From the NCBI GenBank assembly GCA_046347015.1, contig JAXMHA010000015.1:1-64000 (forward strand): DNA of 64,000 bases, given 5' to 3'. Position numbers and translations under genes: made by a program. Shown one piece after another: positions 17,148 through 25,442 of this stretch. Below the pieces are notes generated by a model. The model saw only the letters and a program-made list of their open reading frames with translations, was not told the origin of the DNA and did no database searches. This DNA comes from Dokdonella_A sp046347015. Lineage in GTDB: Bacteria > Pseudomonadota > Gammaproteobacteria > Xanthomonadales > Rhodanobacteraceae. Numbering within the stretch: the stretch's first letter is position 1; each line of letters starts with the position of its first letter.

Positions 17148-17683
17148 AGCGACATCGCCCCACGCCGATCGGCGGCCGGCGCCGGGAAACCGTTGCCGCA
17201 CCGGTCATCCACGTCGGGTACGCGATCCCGCGACGCGGCGTACCGTCGGCCTCGAGCTTCAGGCGCTGGATCGGTGCGGCGATCGTGGCAGGTGGCCTGG
17301 CGGGCTTCGCCGAGCTTGCGATCCACATCGTCGGCGCACGCCGGGGACGCGACCTCAACCGGCGTTACCGGCAGGTCGAACATGCCACCAACGTGCTGGC
17401 GTTCCCTGCCGACCCAATGGCAAGGGACCGCGCCGGACTCCTCGGCGACATCGTGATCTGCGCGCCGGTGGTGCTGCGGGAAGCCCTCGCGCAGCGCAAG
17501 GCGCCACGGCATCACTTTGCGCATCTGGCGGTGCACGGCACCTTGCACCTTCTCGGCCACCGGCACGACGTCGCCGCACAGGCCCGGCGAATGGAAACCC
17601 TCGAGCGGGTCATCCTGGCCTCGCTCGGCATGCCTGACCCTTACGCGCCGCCGGGCCCGACGCCCGCTCCACCCCGCCGCTGA
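17144..17683 (+). CDS. ybeY: Endoribonuclease YbeY (rRNA maturation factor)
   Basis: A 179-residue UPF0054 protein from a GTG start within the ybeZ stop (GTGA). The diagnostic zinc site HGTLHLLGHRHD provides the HxxxHxxxxxH ligands. Further family marks are LNRRYRQVEHATNVLAFPAD and GDIVICAPVVLREA. YbeY is a metal-dependent endoribonuclease needed for 16S rRNA 3' maturation and ribosome quality control. The N-terminal region is longer and more basic than in E. coli, so the true start might be internal, but overlap with ybeZ supports the GTG. Confidence 0.92.
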   Translation: MKRHRPTPIGGRRRETVAAPVIHVGYAIPRRGVPSASSFRRWIGAAIVAGGLAGFAELAIHIVGARRGRDLNRRYRQVEHATNVLAFPADPMARDRAGLLGDIVICAPVVLREALAQRKAPRHHFAHLAVHGTLHLLGHRHDVAAQARRMETLERVILASLGMPDPYAPPGPTPAPPRR

Positions 17684-17711
17684 CCGCGTCACGGCAGGCA
17701 AAATCGGCCTT

Positions 17712-17720
17712 TGCTACACT
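17712..17720 (+). promoter_or_regulatory. Putative extended -10 promoter of corC, with leader hairpin
   Basis: TGCTACACT, an extended -10, lies in the 74-bp gap after ybeY. A 6-bp stem with a 4-nt loop (GCCCGC-AATC-GCGGGC) follows in the leader. corC could thus be transcribed apart from ybeZ-ybeY. Confidence 0.4.
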
Positions 17721-17757
17721 CCGCGGGCCCGCAATCGCGGGCTCCCGACCCGAACCG

Positions 17758-18603
17758 ATGAGTGAGGATCCTCCCAGTACCCTGCCGACGCGATCCTGGT
17801 TCGAACGCCTGACGCAGATCCTGTCGGGTGAACCGCAGAACCGCGAAGAACTGATCGAGGAACTGCGCAGCGCCGAGGCCAAGGGCGTCCTGTCCGCCGA
17901 CACGCGGCTGATGATGGAGGGAGCGATCGAAGTCGCCGACCTGACCGTCGCCGACGTGATGATCCCGCGCTCGCAGATGGTCTCGATTGCCCTCGGCACG
18001 CCGCTGCCGGATGTCCTGCGCCAGGTGATCGAGTCCGGACACTCGCGTTTCCCGGTCCACAACGGCGACCGCGACGAGATCGTCGGCATCCTGCTCGCCA
18101 AAGACCTGTTGCACTGCTTCACCGGCGAGGCGCCCAAGGGTTTCGAGCCGCTGTTGCGGCCGGTCGCGATGATCCCGGAATCCAAGCGACTCGAGGTGCT
18201 GCTGAAGGAGTTCCGGCAGTCCCGCAATCACATGGCGATCGTCGTCGACGAATACGGCGGCGTCGCCGGGCTGGTCACGATCGAGGACGTCCTCGAGCAG
18301 ATCGTCGGTGATATCGGCGACGAGCACGATGCCGACGACGTGGCGCCGAAGCTGATCCAGCCACTGCAGGACGGCGAGTTCCTGGTCAGCGCACTGACGC
18401 CGATCGACACGTTCAACGAGCACTTCGGCAGCCGTTTCAGCGACGAAGAATTTGATACGGTCGGCGGCATCGTCACCGAGGCGATGGGCCACGTACCGGA
18501 TACTGGCGAGGAAGTCGATTGCTCGGGCCTGCACTTCCGGGTCACCCGCGCCGACGCGCGGCGCGTCCTGCAATTCCGCGTCCGCCCGCTCGCGCCAGCG
18601 TGA
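17758..18603 (+). CDS. corC: CorC/HlyC family CBS-domain protein (magnesium/cobalt efflux accessory)
   Basis: A 281-residue soluble protein with paired CBS domains (first around DVMIPRSQMVSIALGTPLPDVL to EIVGILLAKDLL, second around HMAIVVDEYGGVAGLVTIEDVLEQIVGDI) and a C-terminal CorC_HlyC domain (FLVSALTPIDTFNEHFGSRFSD, FDTVGGIVTEAMGHVPDTGEEV). It lacks the membrane DUF21 part, as does E. coli YbeX/CorC. It is linked to Mg/Co homeostasis and to ribosome assembly with YbeY. In many relatives lnt follows; here a DUF4105 gene does, and then corA. Confidence 0.93.
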   Translation: MSEDPPSTLPTRSWFERLTQILSGEPQNREELIEELRSAEAKGVLSADTRLMMEGAIEVADLTVADVMIPRSQMVSIALGTPLPDVLRQVIESGHSRFPVHNGDRDEIVGILLAKDLLHCFTGEAPKGFEPLLRPVAMIPESKRLEVLLKEFRQSRNHMAIVVDEYGGVAGLVTIEDVLEQIVGDIGDEHDADDVAPKLIQPLQDGEFLVSALTPIDTFNEHFGSRFSDEEFDTVGGIVTEAMGHVPDTGEEVDCSGLHFRVTRADARRVLQFRVRPLAPA

Positions 18604-18684
18604 CGAACCGTGCATCCCGGGATGCCACCCGCTTCCCGGCGACACGCAACCGGTCCTTGTCGCGCGGTGACGAACAACGGCAAC

Positions 18685-19983
18685 ATGCGCACTGGCCCTG
18701 ACGCCTCGGATCCGGTGCCAGGACGGCCACGGCGGATTCCCGGCCTTGCCTTCGTCCTCGGATCCGTACTGGCGGTCACGCTGGCACCGGTGGCGCGGGG
18801 AAACATCACGGACGCGCCCGGCGCCGACTTGCGGGTAAGCCTCTACACGTACGGACCCGGGGAAATCTACTGGGAGCGCTTCGGCCACGACGCACTGGTC
18901 GTCACCGACACCGCCAGCGGCCAATCGATCGCATTCAACTACGGTTTGTTCGACTTCGACCAGAAGGACTTCTTTCTCAACTTCGCCCGCGGCCGCATGA
19001 CCTACATGGCAGCCGCATGGCCCGCCAGCGACGACATCCGCCAATACACCGGCGAAGGCCGCTGGATCGTCGACCAGCAACTCGACCTGACGCCGACCCA
19101 GCGTTCGGCGCTGCGTGACTTCCTCGTCTGGAACGTCACCCCCGAGAACGCGCGCTACGCGTACGATTACTTCACCGACAACTGCACGACGCGCGTCCGC
19201 GACGCCCTCGACCGGGCCCTTGGCGGGGCGCTGCGGGCTCAGCTCGCAGGCCGTCCCGCGCCCCCGGCCGAAACCTACCGCCACGAGACCGATCGGTTGA
19301 TGTCGGGCCAGCCATGGCTGATGGGATTGCTGGACCTCGGCCTCGGACCCTTTGCCGACCAGCCACTCGACCAGTGGCGCGGCGCATTCCTGCCGGCGCA
19401 ATTGATGCGCGACCTGCGGTCGGTACGAACCACCGATGGCTCACCCCTGGTCGCTTCCGAAGCGCGCGTCGCCGAAGCCCGCTTGCCTGCGCCACCCGCG
19501 GCTCCGCCTGACTTGCGTTGGCCTTTCGCGATCGTCGGGCTGCTCACCGGCATCGGCCTGGTCGTGTCGGCGGCATTGCGCGGAACCTACCCGATCGAAC
19601 GGTGGTGGTTTTCCGCAGTCGGCACGGTGTTCACCGTGCTGGCCGGTCTCGCCGGCACGCTGATGCTGGTGCTGTGGCTTTGGACCGCGCATCGGGCAGC
19701 GTGGGCCAACGAGAACCTGCTGCTGTTCAGCCCGCTCGCATGGCTGCTGGTTCCCGGCTTGATCCGGCTCGGCCGGGAAGGAACACGCGCCGGCAGGTCC
19801 ACCGTCGGAGTCGCGACGTTCCTGGCCTTGCTGGCCGCCTTCGCACTTGCATCGAAGGCGCTGCCCTGGTTCCCGCAGCAAAACCTGCCGTGGATCCTGT
19901 TCGCGCTGCCGTCGTGGGTCGGGATGGCAGTCGGGCTGTGGTCAGCACGGCGCCTTCCGCAAGCAAGCCTCGTGCGCGAATGA
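18685..19983 (+). CDS. DUF4105 (Lnb N-terminal periplasmic domain-like) membrane protein in the lnt position
   Basis: A 432-residue protein. A signal or anchor segment (about 19-39) leads to a periplasmic domain with the DUF4105 marks LYTYGPGEIYWERFGHDALVV (H68), NYGLFDFDQKDFFLNFARGRMTYM and YDYFTDNCTTRVRDAL (C167). About five membrane helices follow from residue 280. DUF4105 is, from memory, the family named Lnb after a Bacteroides lipoprotein N-acyltransferase; that activity here is inference. The gene sits between corC and corA, where many gammaproteobacteria carry lnt. Start is uncertain: the ATG at 18685 lacks a clear Shine-Dalgarno and upstream GTGs at 18610 and 18667 are in frame. Confidence 0.75.
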   Translation: MRTGPDASDPVPGRPRRIPGLAFVLGSVLAVTLAPVARGNITDAPGADLRVSLYTYGPGEIYWERFGHDALVVTDTASGQSIAFNYGLFDFDQKDFFLNFARGRMTYMAAAWPASDDIRQYTGEGRWIVDQQLDLTPTQRSALRDFLVWNVTPENARYAYDYFTDNCTTRVRDALDRALGGALRAQLAGRPAPPAETYRHETDRLMSGQPWLMGLLDLGLGPFADQPLDQWRGAFLPAQLMRDLRSVRTTDGSPLVASEARVAEARLPAPPAAPPDLRWPFAIVGLLTGIGLVVSAALRGTYPIERWWFSAVGTVFTVLAGLAGTLMLVLWLWTAHRAAWANENLLLFSPLAWLLVPGLIRLGREGTRAGRSTVGVATFLALLAAFALASKALPWFPQQNLPWILFALPSWVGMAVGLWSARRLPQASLVRE

Positions 19984-20097
19984 CCGGCGGCACGCCGACT
20001 TGCGCGAGGCGCGGACGACAACCGCCAGCCACGGCCAAGACGCGGACGGTGCTCCCGAGGCTCCACGCCGCTGGTGATGTCGTGGCATCATCGCCGC

Positions 20098-21096
20098 ATG
20101 AACGACGTTGCCGCCACACCCAACCCGATGGTCGCCAATTGCGTCGCCTACGGCGCGCACGGCGAACGGCTCGGCGACATCACGCTCGACGCAATCAGCG
20201 ACTACCTCGGCCGTCCGGATGGTTTCGTGTGGGTCGGGCTGGTCGAACCGGACGAGGCATTGCTCGACAAGATGGCCGCCGAGTTCGGGCTGCACGAACT
20301 GGCCATCGAGGACGCACACAGCGCGCACCAGCGGCCCAAGATCGAATCGTACGGCTCGTCGCTGTTCATCGTCGCGCAGACCGCCCAGCTGACCGACGGC
20401 AACATCGCGTTCGGCGAAACCCACATCTTCCTCGGCAAGCGCTACCTGCTGACGGTCCGCCACGGCGCGTCGATGTCGTACGCACCCGCGCGCCGCACCT
20501 GCGAGCAGGCGCCCGAGTTCCTCGCGTTCGGCCCGAGCTACGCGCTGTACACGGTGCTCGATTTCATCGTCGACAACTACCTGCCGCTCGTGCAGGACTT
20601 CAAGGAAGAACTGCACGACCTCGAACACGATGTCTTCACCGACGCCAGCAATCGTGACGTGACGCGACGCCTGTATGACATGCAGCGCGAGCTGCTGACC
20701 CTGAAACTCGGGGCGTCACCGTTGCAGGACATCCTGAACCAGCTCGTCCGCCTGCACCCGGAAGTGATCGCCGACGAAGTGCGTCCGTACTTCCGCGACG
20801 TCCACGACCACGTTACCCGGGTCAGCGATGCGATCAACTCGATGCGCGAGATGCTCGGCGCGGCGATGAACGTGAACCTGTCGCTGATTTCCGTGCGCCA
20901 GAACGAGGTCGTCAAGCGCCTGGCCGGCTGGGCCGCGCTGCTCGCCGCGCCGACCTTGATCGCGAGCTGGTACGGGATGAACTTCCACGCGATGCCGGAA
21001 CTTTCCGAGCGCTGGGCCTATCCGACGGTCATCGTGGTCACGGCCGGGATCTGCATCACCCTCTACTTCGTCCTGCGCCGCGCCAAGTGGTTGTGA
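20098..21096 (+). CDS. corA: CorA family magnesium/cobalt transporter
   Basis: A 332-residue CorA protein with a long cytosolic N-terminal domain (GFVWVGLVEPDEALLDKMAAEFGLHELAIEDA, QRPKIESYGSSLFIVAQTA), a long helix region, and two C-terminal membrane helices joined by the signature YGMNF in the loop. It ends with a basic tail (RRAKWL). CorA pentamers let Mg2+ into the cytoplasm down its gradient, gated by cytosolic Mg2+. The ATG at 20098 is chosen over an upstream one because it matches the family length. It shares a neighbourhood with corC. Confidence 0.95.
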   Translation: MNDVAATPNPMVANCVAYGAHGERLGDITLDAISDYLGRPDGFVWVGLVEPDEALLDKMAAEFGLHELAIEDAHSAHQRPKIESYGSSLFIVAQTAQLTDGNIAFGETHIFLGKRYLLTVRHGASMSYAPARRTCEQAPEFLAFGPSYALYTVLDFIVDNYLPLVQDFKEELHDLEHDVFTDASNRDVTRRLYDMQRELLTLKLGASPLQDILNQLVRLHPEVIADEVRPYFRDVHDHVTRVSDAINSMREMLGAAMNVNLSLISVRQNEVVKRLAGWAALLAAPTLIASWYGMNFHAMPELSERWAYPTVIVVTAGICITLYFVLRRAKWL

Positions 21097-21425
21097 CTTC
21101 CTTCCGGTCGACCCGGGTCCTCGCATTCGCCTTGACCCCGTTGCTCGCCGCCTGCGCACAGGCGGCTCCACGCGTGCCGCCCGCCGCCGATGGCGTCGAT
21201 TACGCCTGCACCAATGATGCCGATTGCGCCGTCAAGGACGTGGGCAACTGTTGCGGATACTTCCCGGCGTGCGTCAACCGCACGAGTCCAACCTTTCCCG
21301 AGCGGGTGCGCGCACAGTGCGCGAAGGACCGGGTGGCGGGTACCTGCGGATTCCCGGTGATCCAGGGCTGCCGCTGCGCCGCCCATCGTTGCGTCGTCGT
21401 GACCGATGGTTCCGAATCGCGCTGA
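21087..21425 (+). CDS. Small cysteine-rich lipoprotein, unknown
   Basis: A 112-residue product from a GTG at 21087 (a second GTG at 21093 is possible), overlapping the corA end by 10 bp. The N-terminus is a lipoprotein signal (LAFALTPLLAAC; lipobox Cys 23). The mature part has ten further cysteines, at 41, 47, 55, 56, 62, 78, 87, 95, 97 and 102, arranged as CTNDADC, NCCGYFPAC, QC, TC, GCRC and a final C. Such even, dense cysteines in an exported protein suggest about five disulfides. I recognise no named family. The next gene overlaps its end by 20 bp. Confidence 0.62.
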   Translation: MVVTSFRSTRVLAFALTPLLAACAQAAPRVPPAADGVDYACTNDADCAVKDVGNCCGYFPACVNRTSPTFPERVRAQCAKDRVAGTCGFPVIQGCRCAAHRCVVVTDGSESR

Positions 21426-21996
21426 GCCGGCCGGCGTCCCCGCGGCGTTCGCAAGCGCCGCGACGCCCGAGTGGTTGCGTTCGCTGTGCGCGGATACGGT
21501 CGCCGTCAGCGGCGCGGACGCCCAGGCGGCCTTTGCGATCGAACTCGCGCACCGCAACATCACCACGGGCAGTGGTGGCCCATTCGGCGCCGCAGTGTTC
21601 GACGATGACGGCTGCCTCGTCGCCGCGGGCGTCAACCGCGTGGTGTCGCTGGCAACGTCGATCGCGCACGCGGAAGTCCTCGCGCTCGTCGGCGCACAGG
21701 CCCGCGTCGGGCGCGCGCGCCTCAACGCCGGCGGCCGCCGCTACACGCTCGCGACCAGCGCGCAACCATGCGCGATGTGCTTCGGCGCGATCCTGTGGGC
21801 CGGCATCGACATCCTGCTGATCGGCGCCCGCGCGCAGGACGTCGAAGCCCTTGCCGGCTTTGACGAAGGCCCGCTTCCGCACGACTGGCTGCGGCAACTG
21901 GAGCAGCGTGGCATCACCGTGGAACGTGACCTGCGGCGCGAGGACGCCCGCGCCGTGCTCGCCCAGTACGCGCGCGGCGGCGGCCCCCGCTACTGA
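21406..21996 (+). CDS. Nucleoside deaminase (cytidine/guanine deaminase superfamily)
   Basis: A 196-residue zinc-dependent deaminase. The zinc/catalytic motif H88-A-E90 and the PCAMC pair (C122, C125 in QPCAMCFGAILWAGI) are the standard HxE...PCxxC set. Preceding GGPFGAAVFDDDG and GVNRVVSLATSIAHAEVLAL resemble guanine deaminase/tRNA adenosine deaminase-like proteins, and the wide spacing fits the GuaD-type branch. The exact base or nucleoside is not decided by sequence. The ATG at 21406 lies inside the end of the lipoprotein gene. Confidence 0.85.
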   Translation: MVPNRAEPAGVPAAFASAATPEWLRSLCADTVAVSGADAQAAFAIELAHRNITTGSGGPFGAAVFDDDGCLVAAGVNRVVSLATSIAHAEVLALVGAQARVGRARLNAGGRRYTLATSAQPCAMCFGAILWAGIDILLIGARAQDVEALAGFDEGPLPHDWLRQLEQRGITVERDLRREDARAVLAQYARGGGPRY

Positions 21997-22092
21997 AACC
22001 CGGCACGCCGATTGCGCCGGCGCTTTCGGGAACCCCGCCCAGCCAGTATCCTGCGCGCGGCCTGCCGTCTCCGTGCGAACGTCCCGTCCCCG

Positions 22093-22797
22093 ATGCGACA
22101 CCTGCGCGCATTCCTGCCACTGCTCGTCCTCGTCGCCGTCGGCCTCGTCTTGCTGGCCACAGGCACGCTCGATCGCTTTGCGCCGGACCGCATCGCGGCC
22201 CGCCAGGCCGAGCTGCACGCGCTCGTTGCATCCCGTCCCGTTTCGGCAGCCTTGGTCCAGATCGTCGCGATTGCGCTGGCGATCGCCACGGGCCTGCCCG
22301 GCGCCATCGTGCTCGTGCTTGCCGGAGGCATGGTGTTCGGCGTGATCTACGGCACCGCGCTGTCGACCATCGGCACCACGCTCGGCGCGATCGGGTTGTT
22401 CCTCGCGAGCCGCAGCGCATTCCGCCATGGCTTCGGCCATGCACCGACCCTGGTCGAGAAACTGCGCGACGGCTATCAGACCCACCCGGTGAGCTACACG
22501 ATGTTCCTGCGGCTGGTCCCGTTCTTTCCGTTCGGCGCCGTGACGATCGCCCTCGCATGGCTGCGTTGCCCGCTGGTCCTGTTCGTTGGAGCGACCGCGA
22601 TCGGCGGCGCAATCATGGTCGCCTTCGAGACGGCACTCGGCGCCGGCCTCGCAACGACGATCGCGCACGAAGGCACGGTGTCGTTCGGATTGCTGACGCA
22701 CCGGCGCGTGGTCCTGCCACTGGTCGGCATGGCACTGCTGGCGCTGACGCCGGTAGTCCTGGGCCGGATCCGCCGCCGCTCGCGGCGCACTCCATGA
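22093..22797 (+). CDS. TVP38/TMEM64 family (DedA superfamily) membrane protein
   Basis: A 234-residue polytopic membrane protein. The N-terminal helix (LRAFLPLLVLVAVGLVLLATG) is followed by ATGLPGAIVLVLAGGMVFGVIYG, STIGTTLGAIGLFLASRSAFRHGFG and FLRLVPFFPFGAVTIALAWL, which carry the G-x-x-x-G reentrant and FxRLxPxxPF motifs of VTT-domain proteins. Relatives are lipid scramblase-like or involved in membrane homeostasis. The ATG at 22093 is chosen since upstream codons are Arg-rich and unlike the family. It precedes the beta-glucan synthase-like gene by 28 bp and may be co-transcribed. Confidence 0.85.
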   Translation: MRHLRAFLPLLVLVAVGLVLLATGTLDRFAPDRIAARQAELHALVASRPVSAALVQIVAIALAIATGLPGAIVLVLAGGMVFGVIYGTALSTIGTTLGAIGLFLASRSAFRHGFGHAPTLVEKLRDGYQTHPVSYTMFLRLVPFFPFGAVTIALAWLRCPLVLFVGATAIGGAIMVAFETALGAGLATTIAHEGTVSFGLLTHRRVVLPLVGMALLALTPVVLGRIRRRSRRTP

Positions 22798-22825
22798 AGG
22801 GACCGGTCCGGCGACCACCAGCAAC

Positions 22826-25417
22826 ATGAGCGAAGCCGAGCCAGCCACGAAACGCAAGCCATTCTGGCGACCGGCAGCACTCGCAATCCTGGTCGCGTTG
22901 CTGAATGTCGGGATGTGGGCCTACCTCGAACGCCCCGTGGCGGTGCCGGATTGGCGCGGCGATGTCGGTGGCTTCGCGTTCAGCGCGTTCCAGCGCTACG
23001 AGGATCCGACCAAAGGCCTGTTTCCGAGCGAGACCGAGCTCGCGGGCGACATTGCGCTGCTGTCGAAGTACACGCACCGGATCCGCACGTACTCGTCGCT
23101 GGAGAGCCCGCAAATCCCGCGTCTCGCGCAACTCTACGGCATGACGGTCGCCCAGGGTGCCTGGCTCGACCGGCGCCTCGATCACAACGACCGGGAACTC
23201 GCGGCCCTCTTCGCGTTGTCGCGCAAGTACGGCAACATCAAGCGGGCCATCGTCGGCAACGAGACGATCCTGCTCGGCAACCTCGACGTCGACCAGCTGA
23301 TCGGCTATCTCGATCGCGCGCGCGCCCACCTCGACATCCCGGTGTCGACGGCCGAACCACTCGATACCTGGCAGCGCCATCCGGAGCTTGCCCGGCATGT
23401 CGACTTCATCACCGTGCACATCCTGCCCTATTGGGAGAACAAACCGCGCAAGGAAGCCGTCGACTTCGTCCTCGGGCAATACCACGCGCTCGAGCGGATG
23501 TTCCCCGGCAAGCCGGTCGTCATCGGTGAAGTCGGCTGGCCATCGAACGGCAACCGCCGCCAGTACGCGCAACCCTCGCTGCAGGACGAAGCGCGATTCA
23601 TCCGCGAGTGGATGAACGCCGCCGCCCGCGAGCACATCGACTACTACCTGATGGAAGCGTTCGACCAGCCGTGGAAGGAAGCAAACGAAGGCCGCGCCGG
23701 CGCCTACTGGGGCGTTTTCGACGCGTCGCGCCAACCGAAGTTCGCGTTTACCGGCAAGGTGGCGTCCGATCCCGGCTGGCCATGGAAGGCCGGCATCGCG
23801 TCGCTCATCGCGCTGTGGCCGATGTTCCGCTTCGCGCGCGGCTTCGCGTGGTGGCGGCTGCAGGGGCGGCTCTTCTTCCTGATGCTGCTGCAGCTCGCCG
23901 CCTCCATCCTGGTCTGGTCGGCGACGCTGCCGTACGACTTCTATCTCGACACCGTGGATTGGGCGATGCTGGCGCTGCTGTTGCCGGCGCAGCTGGCGAT
24001 CATCGCGATCCTGCTGATCAACGGCTTCGAGTTCACCGAGGTCATGTGGCACCGGCACTGGCGGCGCCGGTTCGGCCTGCTCGACCCGGTGCCTGGCGCG
24101 GTGCAGCCGTTCGTGTCGATCCACCTCGCGTGCTGCAACGAACCACCGGAAATGGTGAACCTGACTCTCGACTCGCTGGCGGCGCTCGACTACCGCGAAT
24201 TCGAAGTGCTGGTCGTCGACAACAACACGCACGACACGGCACTGTGGCAGCCGGTCGAGGCGCACTGCCGGTCGCTCGGTGCGCGATTCAGGTTCTTCCA
24301 CCTCGACCCGTGGCCGGGGTTCAAGGCCGGTGCGCTGAACTTCGCGTTGGAGCAGACCGATCCGCGCGCCGAAGTCATCGCGGTCGTCGATGCCGATTAC
24401 GCCGTGGAGCCCCATTGGCTCTGCCGGCTTGCCGGATACTTCGGCAACCCGTCCGTCGCAGTCGTGCAATGTCCGCAAGCCCACCGCGAATTCGCGCACA
24501 ACCCGTTCCGGCGCATGACGAACTGGGAATACGAGGGCTTCTTCCGGATCGGCATGCACCACCGCAACGAGCGCAACGCGATCATCCAGCACGGCACGAT
24601 GACGCTGGTGCGGCGATCGTCGTTGGCGGCTGCCGGCGGCTGGTCGGAATGGACGATCTGCGAGGACGCGGAACTCGGCTTGCGACTCCTGCATGCCGGA
24701 CACGAACTGGTTTACGTCGATGCCGTGCTTGGCCGCGGGCTGACGCCGGCGGACTTCGAAGCCTACAAGGCGCAACGCTACCGCTGGGCATTCGGCGCGA
24801 TGCAGATCCTCAAGGCGCGCTGGCGCTGGCTCACGCACCGCGGGTCGCCGCTGACGGACGGCCAGCGCTTTCATTTCCTGACCGGCTGGTTCTCGTGGTT
24901 CGGCGACGCGCTTCACCTCCTGTTCACGCTTTTCGCGCTGGCATGGACCCTCGGCATGGTGCTCGCTCCGAAGTACTTCCATCTGCCGATGTACCTCTTC
25001 CTCGTCCCGCTGATCGGATTCTTCGTGTGCAAGGCCGTGTTCGGAATCGTGCTGTACCGCCAACGCGTGCCGTGTTCCTGGCGCGACACGCTGGCCGCGT
25101 CGATTGCCAGCATGGCGCTGAGCCATGCGATCGCCCTCGGCGTGATCCGTGGCCTCGTCAACCGGCGCGGCGTATTCGTGCGGACTGCGAAGAGCCGCCG
25201 GATCGGCCAGCGCAGCAATGCGTTCGCCGTCGTCAGCGAGGAAGCCCTGCTCGGCATCGCGCTGGTCGCCGGCATGGTCGGCATGATCAACTCGATCGGC
25301 ATCCACTACACCGAAGGCAAGCTGTGGATCGCAATCCTCGCCGCGCAGGCCATCCCGTACTTTTCCGCTGCCGCCAGCGCGTGGATTGCCGGGCGCGCCG
25401 GAGAGCAGCCTGGCTAG
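22826..25417 (+). CDS. GH17-like plus GT2 glycosyltransferase (NdvB-type beta-glucan synthase candidate)
   Basis: An 863-residue multi-domain inner-membrane protein. After one N-terminal helix (about 14-32) comes a GH17-like domain (about 45-310) with two acidic motifs, GNETIL near 144 and IGEVGWPS near 233. Membrane helices (about 325-405) lead to a GT2 domain with DAD at about 521, ED in the acceptor loop near 611 and the processive QxxRW motif as QRYRW at about 649, followed by C-terminal helices. This domain order is that of NdvB-like proteins that make periplasmic beta-1,3-glucans in Pseudomonas and Bradyrhizobium. The product linkage here is inferred. Confidence 0.8.
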   Translation: MSEAEPATKRKPFWRPAALAILVALLNVGMWAYLERPVAVPDWRGDVGGFAFSAFQRYEDPTKGLFPSETELAGDIALLSKYTHRIRTYSSLESPQIPRLAQLYGMTVAQGAWLDRRLDHNDRELAALFALSRKYGNIKRAIVGNETILLGNLDVDQLIGYLDRARAHLDIPVSTAEPLDTWQRHPELARHVDFITVHILPYWENKPRKEAVDFVLGQYHALERMFPGKPVVIGEVGWPSNGNRRQYAQPSLQDEARFIREWMNAAAREHIDYYLMEAFDQPWKEANEGRAGAYWGVFDASRQPKFAFTGKVASDPGWPWKAGIASLIALWPMFRFARGFAWWRLQGRLFFLMLLQLAASILVWSATLPYDFYLDTVDWAMLALLLPAQLAIIAILLINGFEFTEVMWHRHWRRRFGLLDPVPGAVQPFVSIHLACCNEPPEMVNLTLDSLAALDYREFEVLVVDNNTHDTALWQPVEAHCRSLGARFRFFHLDPWPGFKAGALNFALEQTDPRAEVIAVVDADYAVEPHWLCRLAGYFGNPSVAVVQCPQAHREFAHNPFRRMTNWEYEGFFRIGMHHRNERNAIIQHGTMTLVRRSSLAAAGGWSEWTICEDAELGLRLLHAGHELVYVDAVLGRGLTPADFEAYKAQRYRWAFGAMQILKARWRWLTHRGSPLTDGQRFHFLTGWFSWFGDALHLLFTLFALAWTLGMVLAPKYFHLPMYLFLVPLIGFFVCKAVFGIVLYRQRVPCSWRDTLAASIASMALSHAIALGVIRGLVNRRGVFVRTAKSRRIGQRSNAFAVVSEEALLGIALVAGMVGMINSIGIHYTEGKLWIAILAAQAIPYFSAAASAWIAGRAGEQPG

Positions 25418-25442
25418 CCATCGAATTCCTGGCCCGCGTCCG

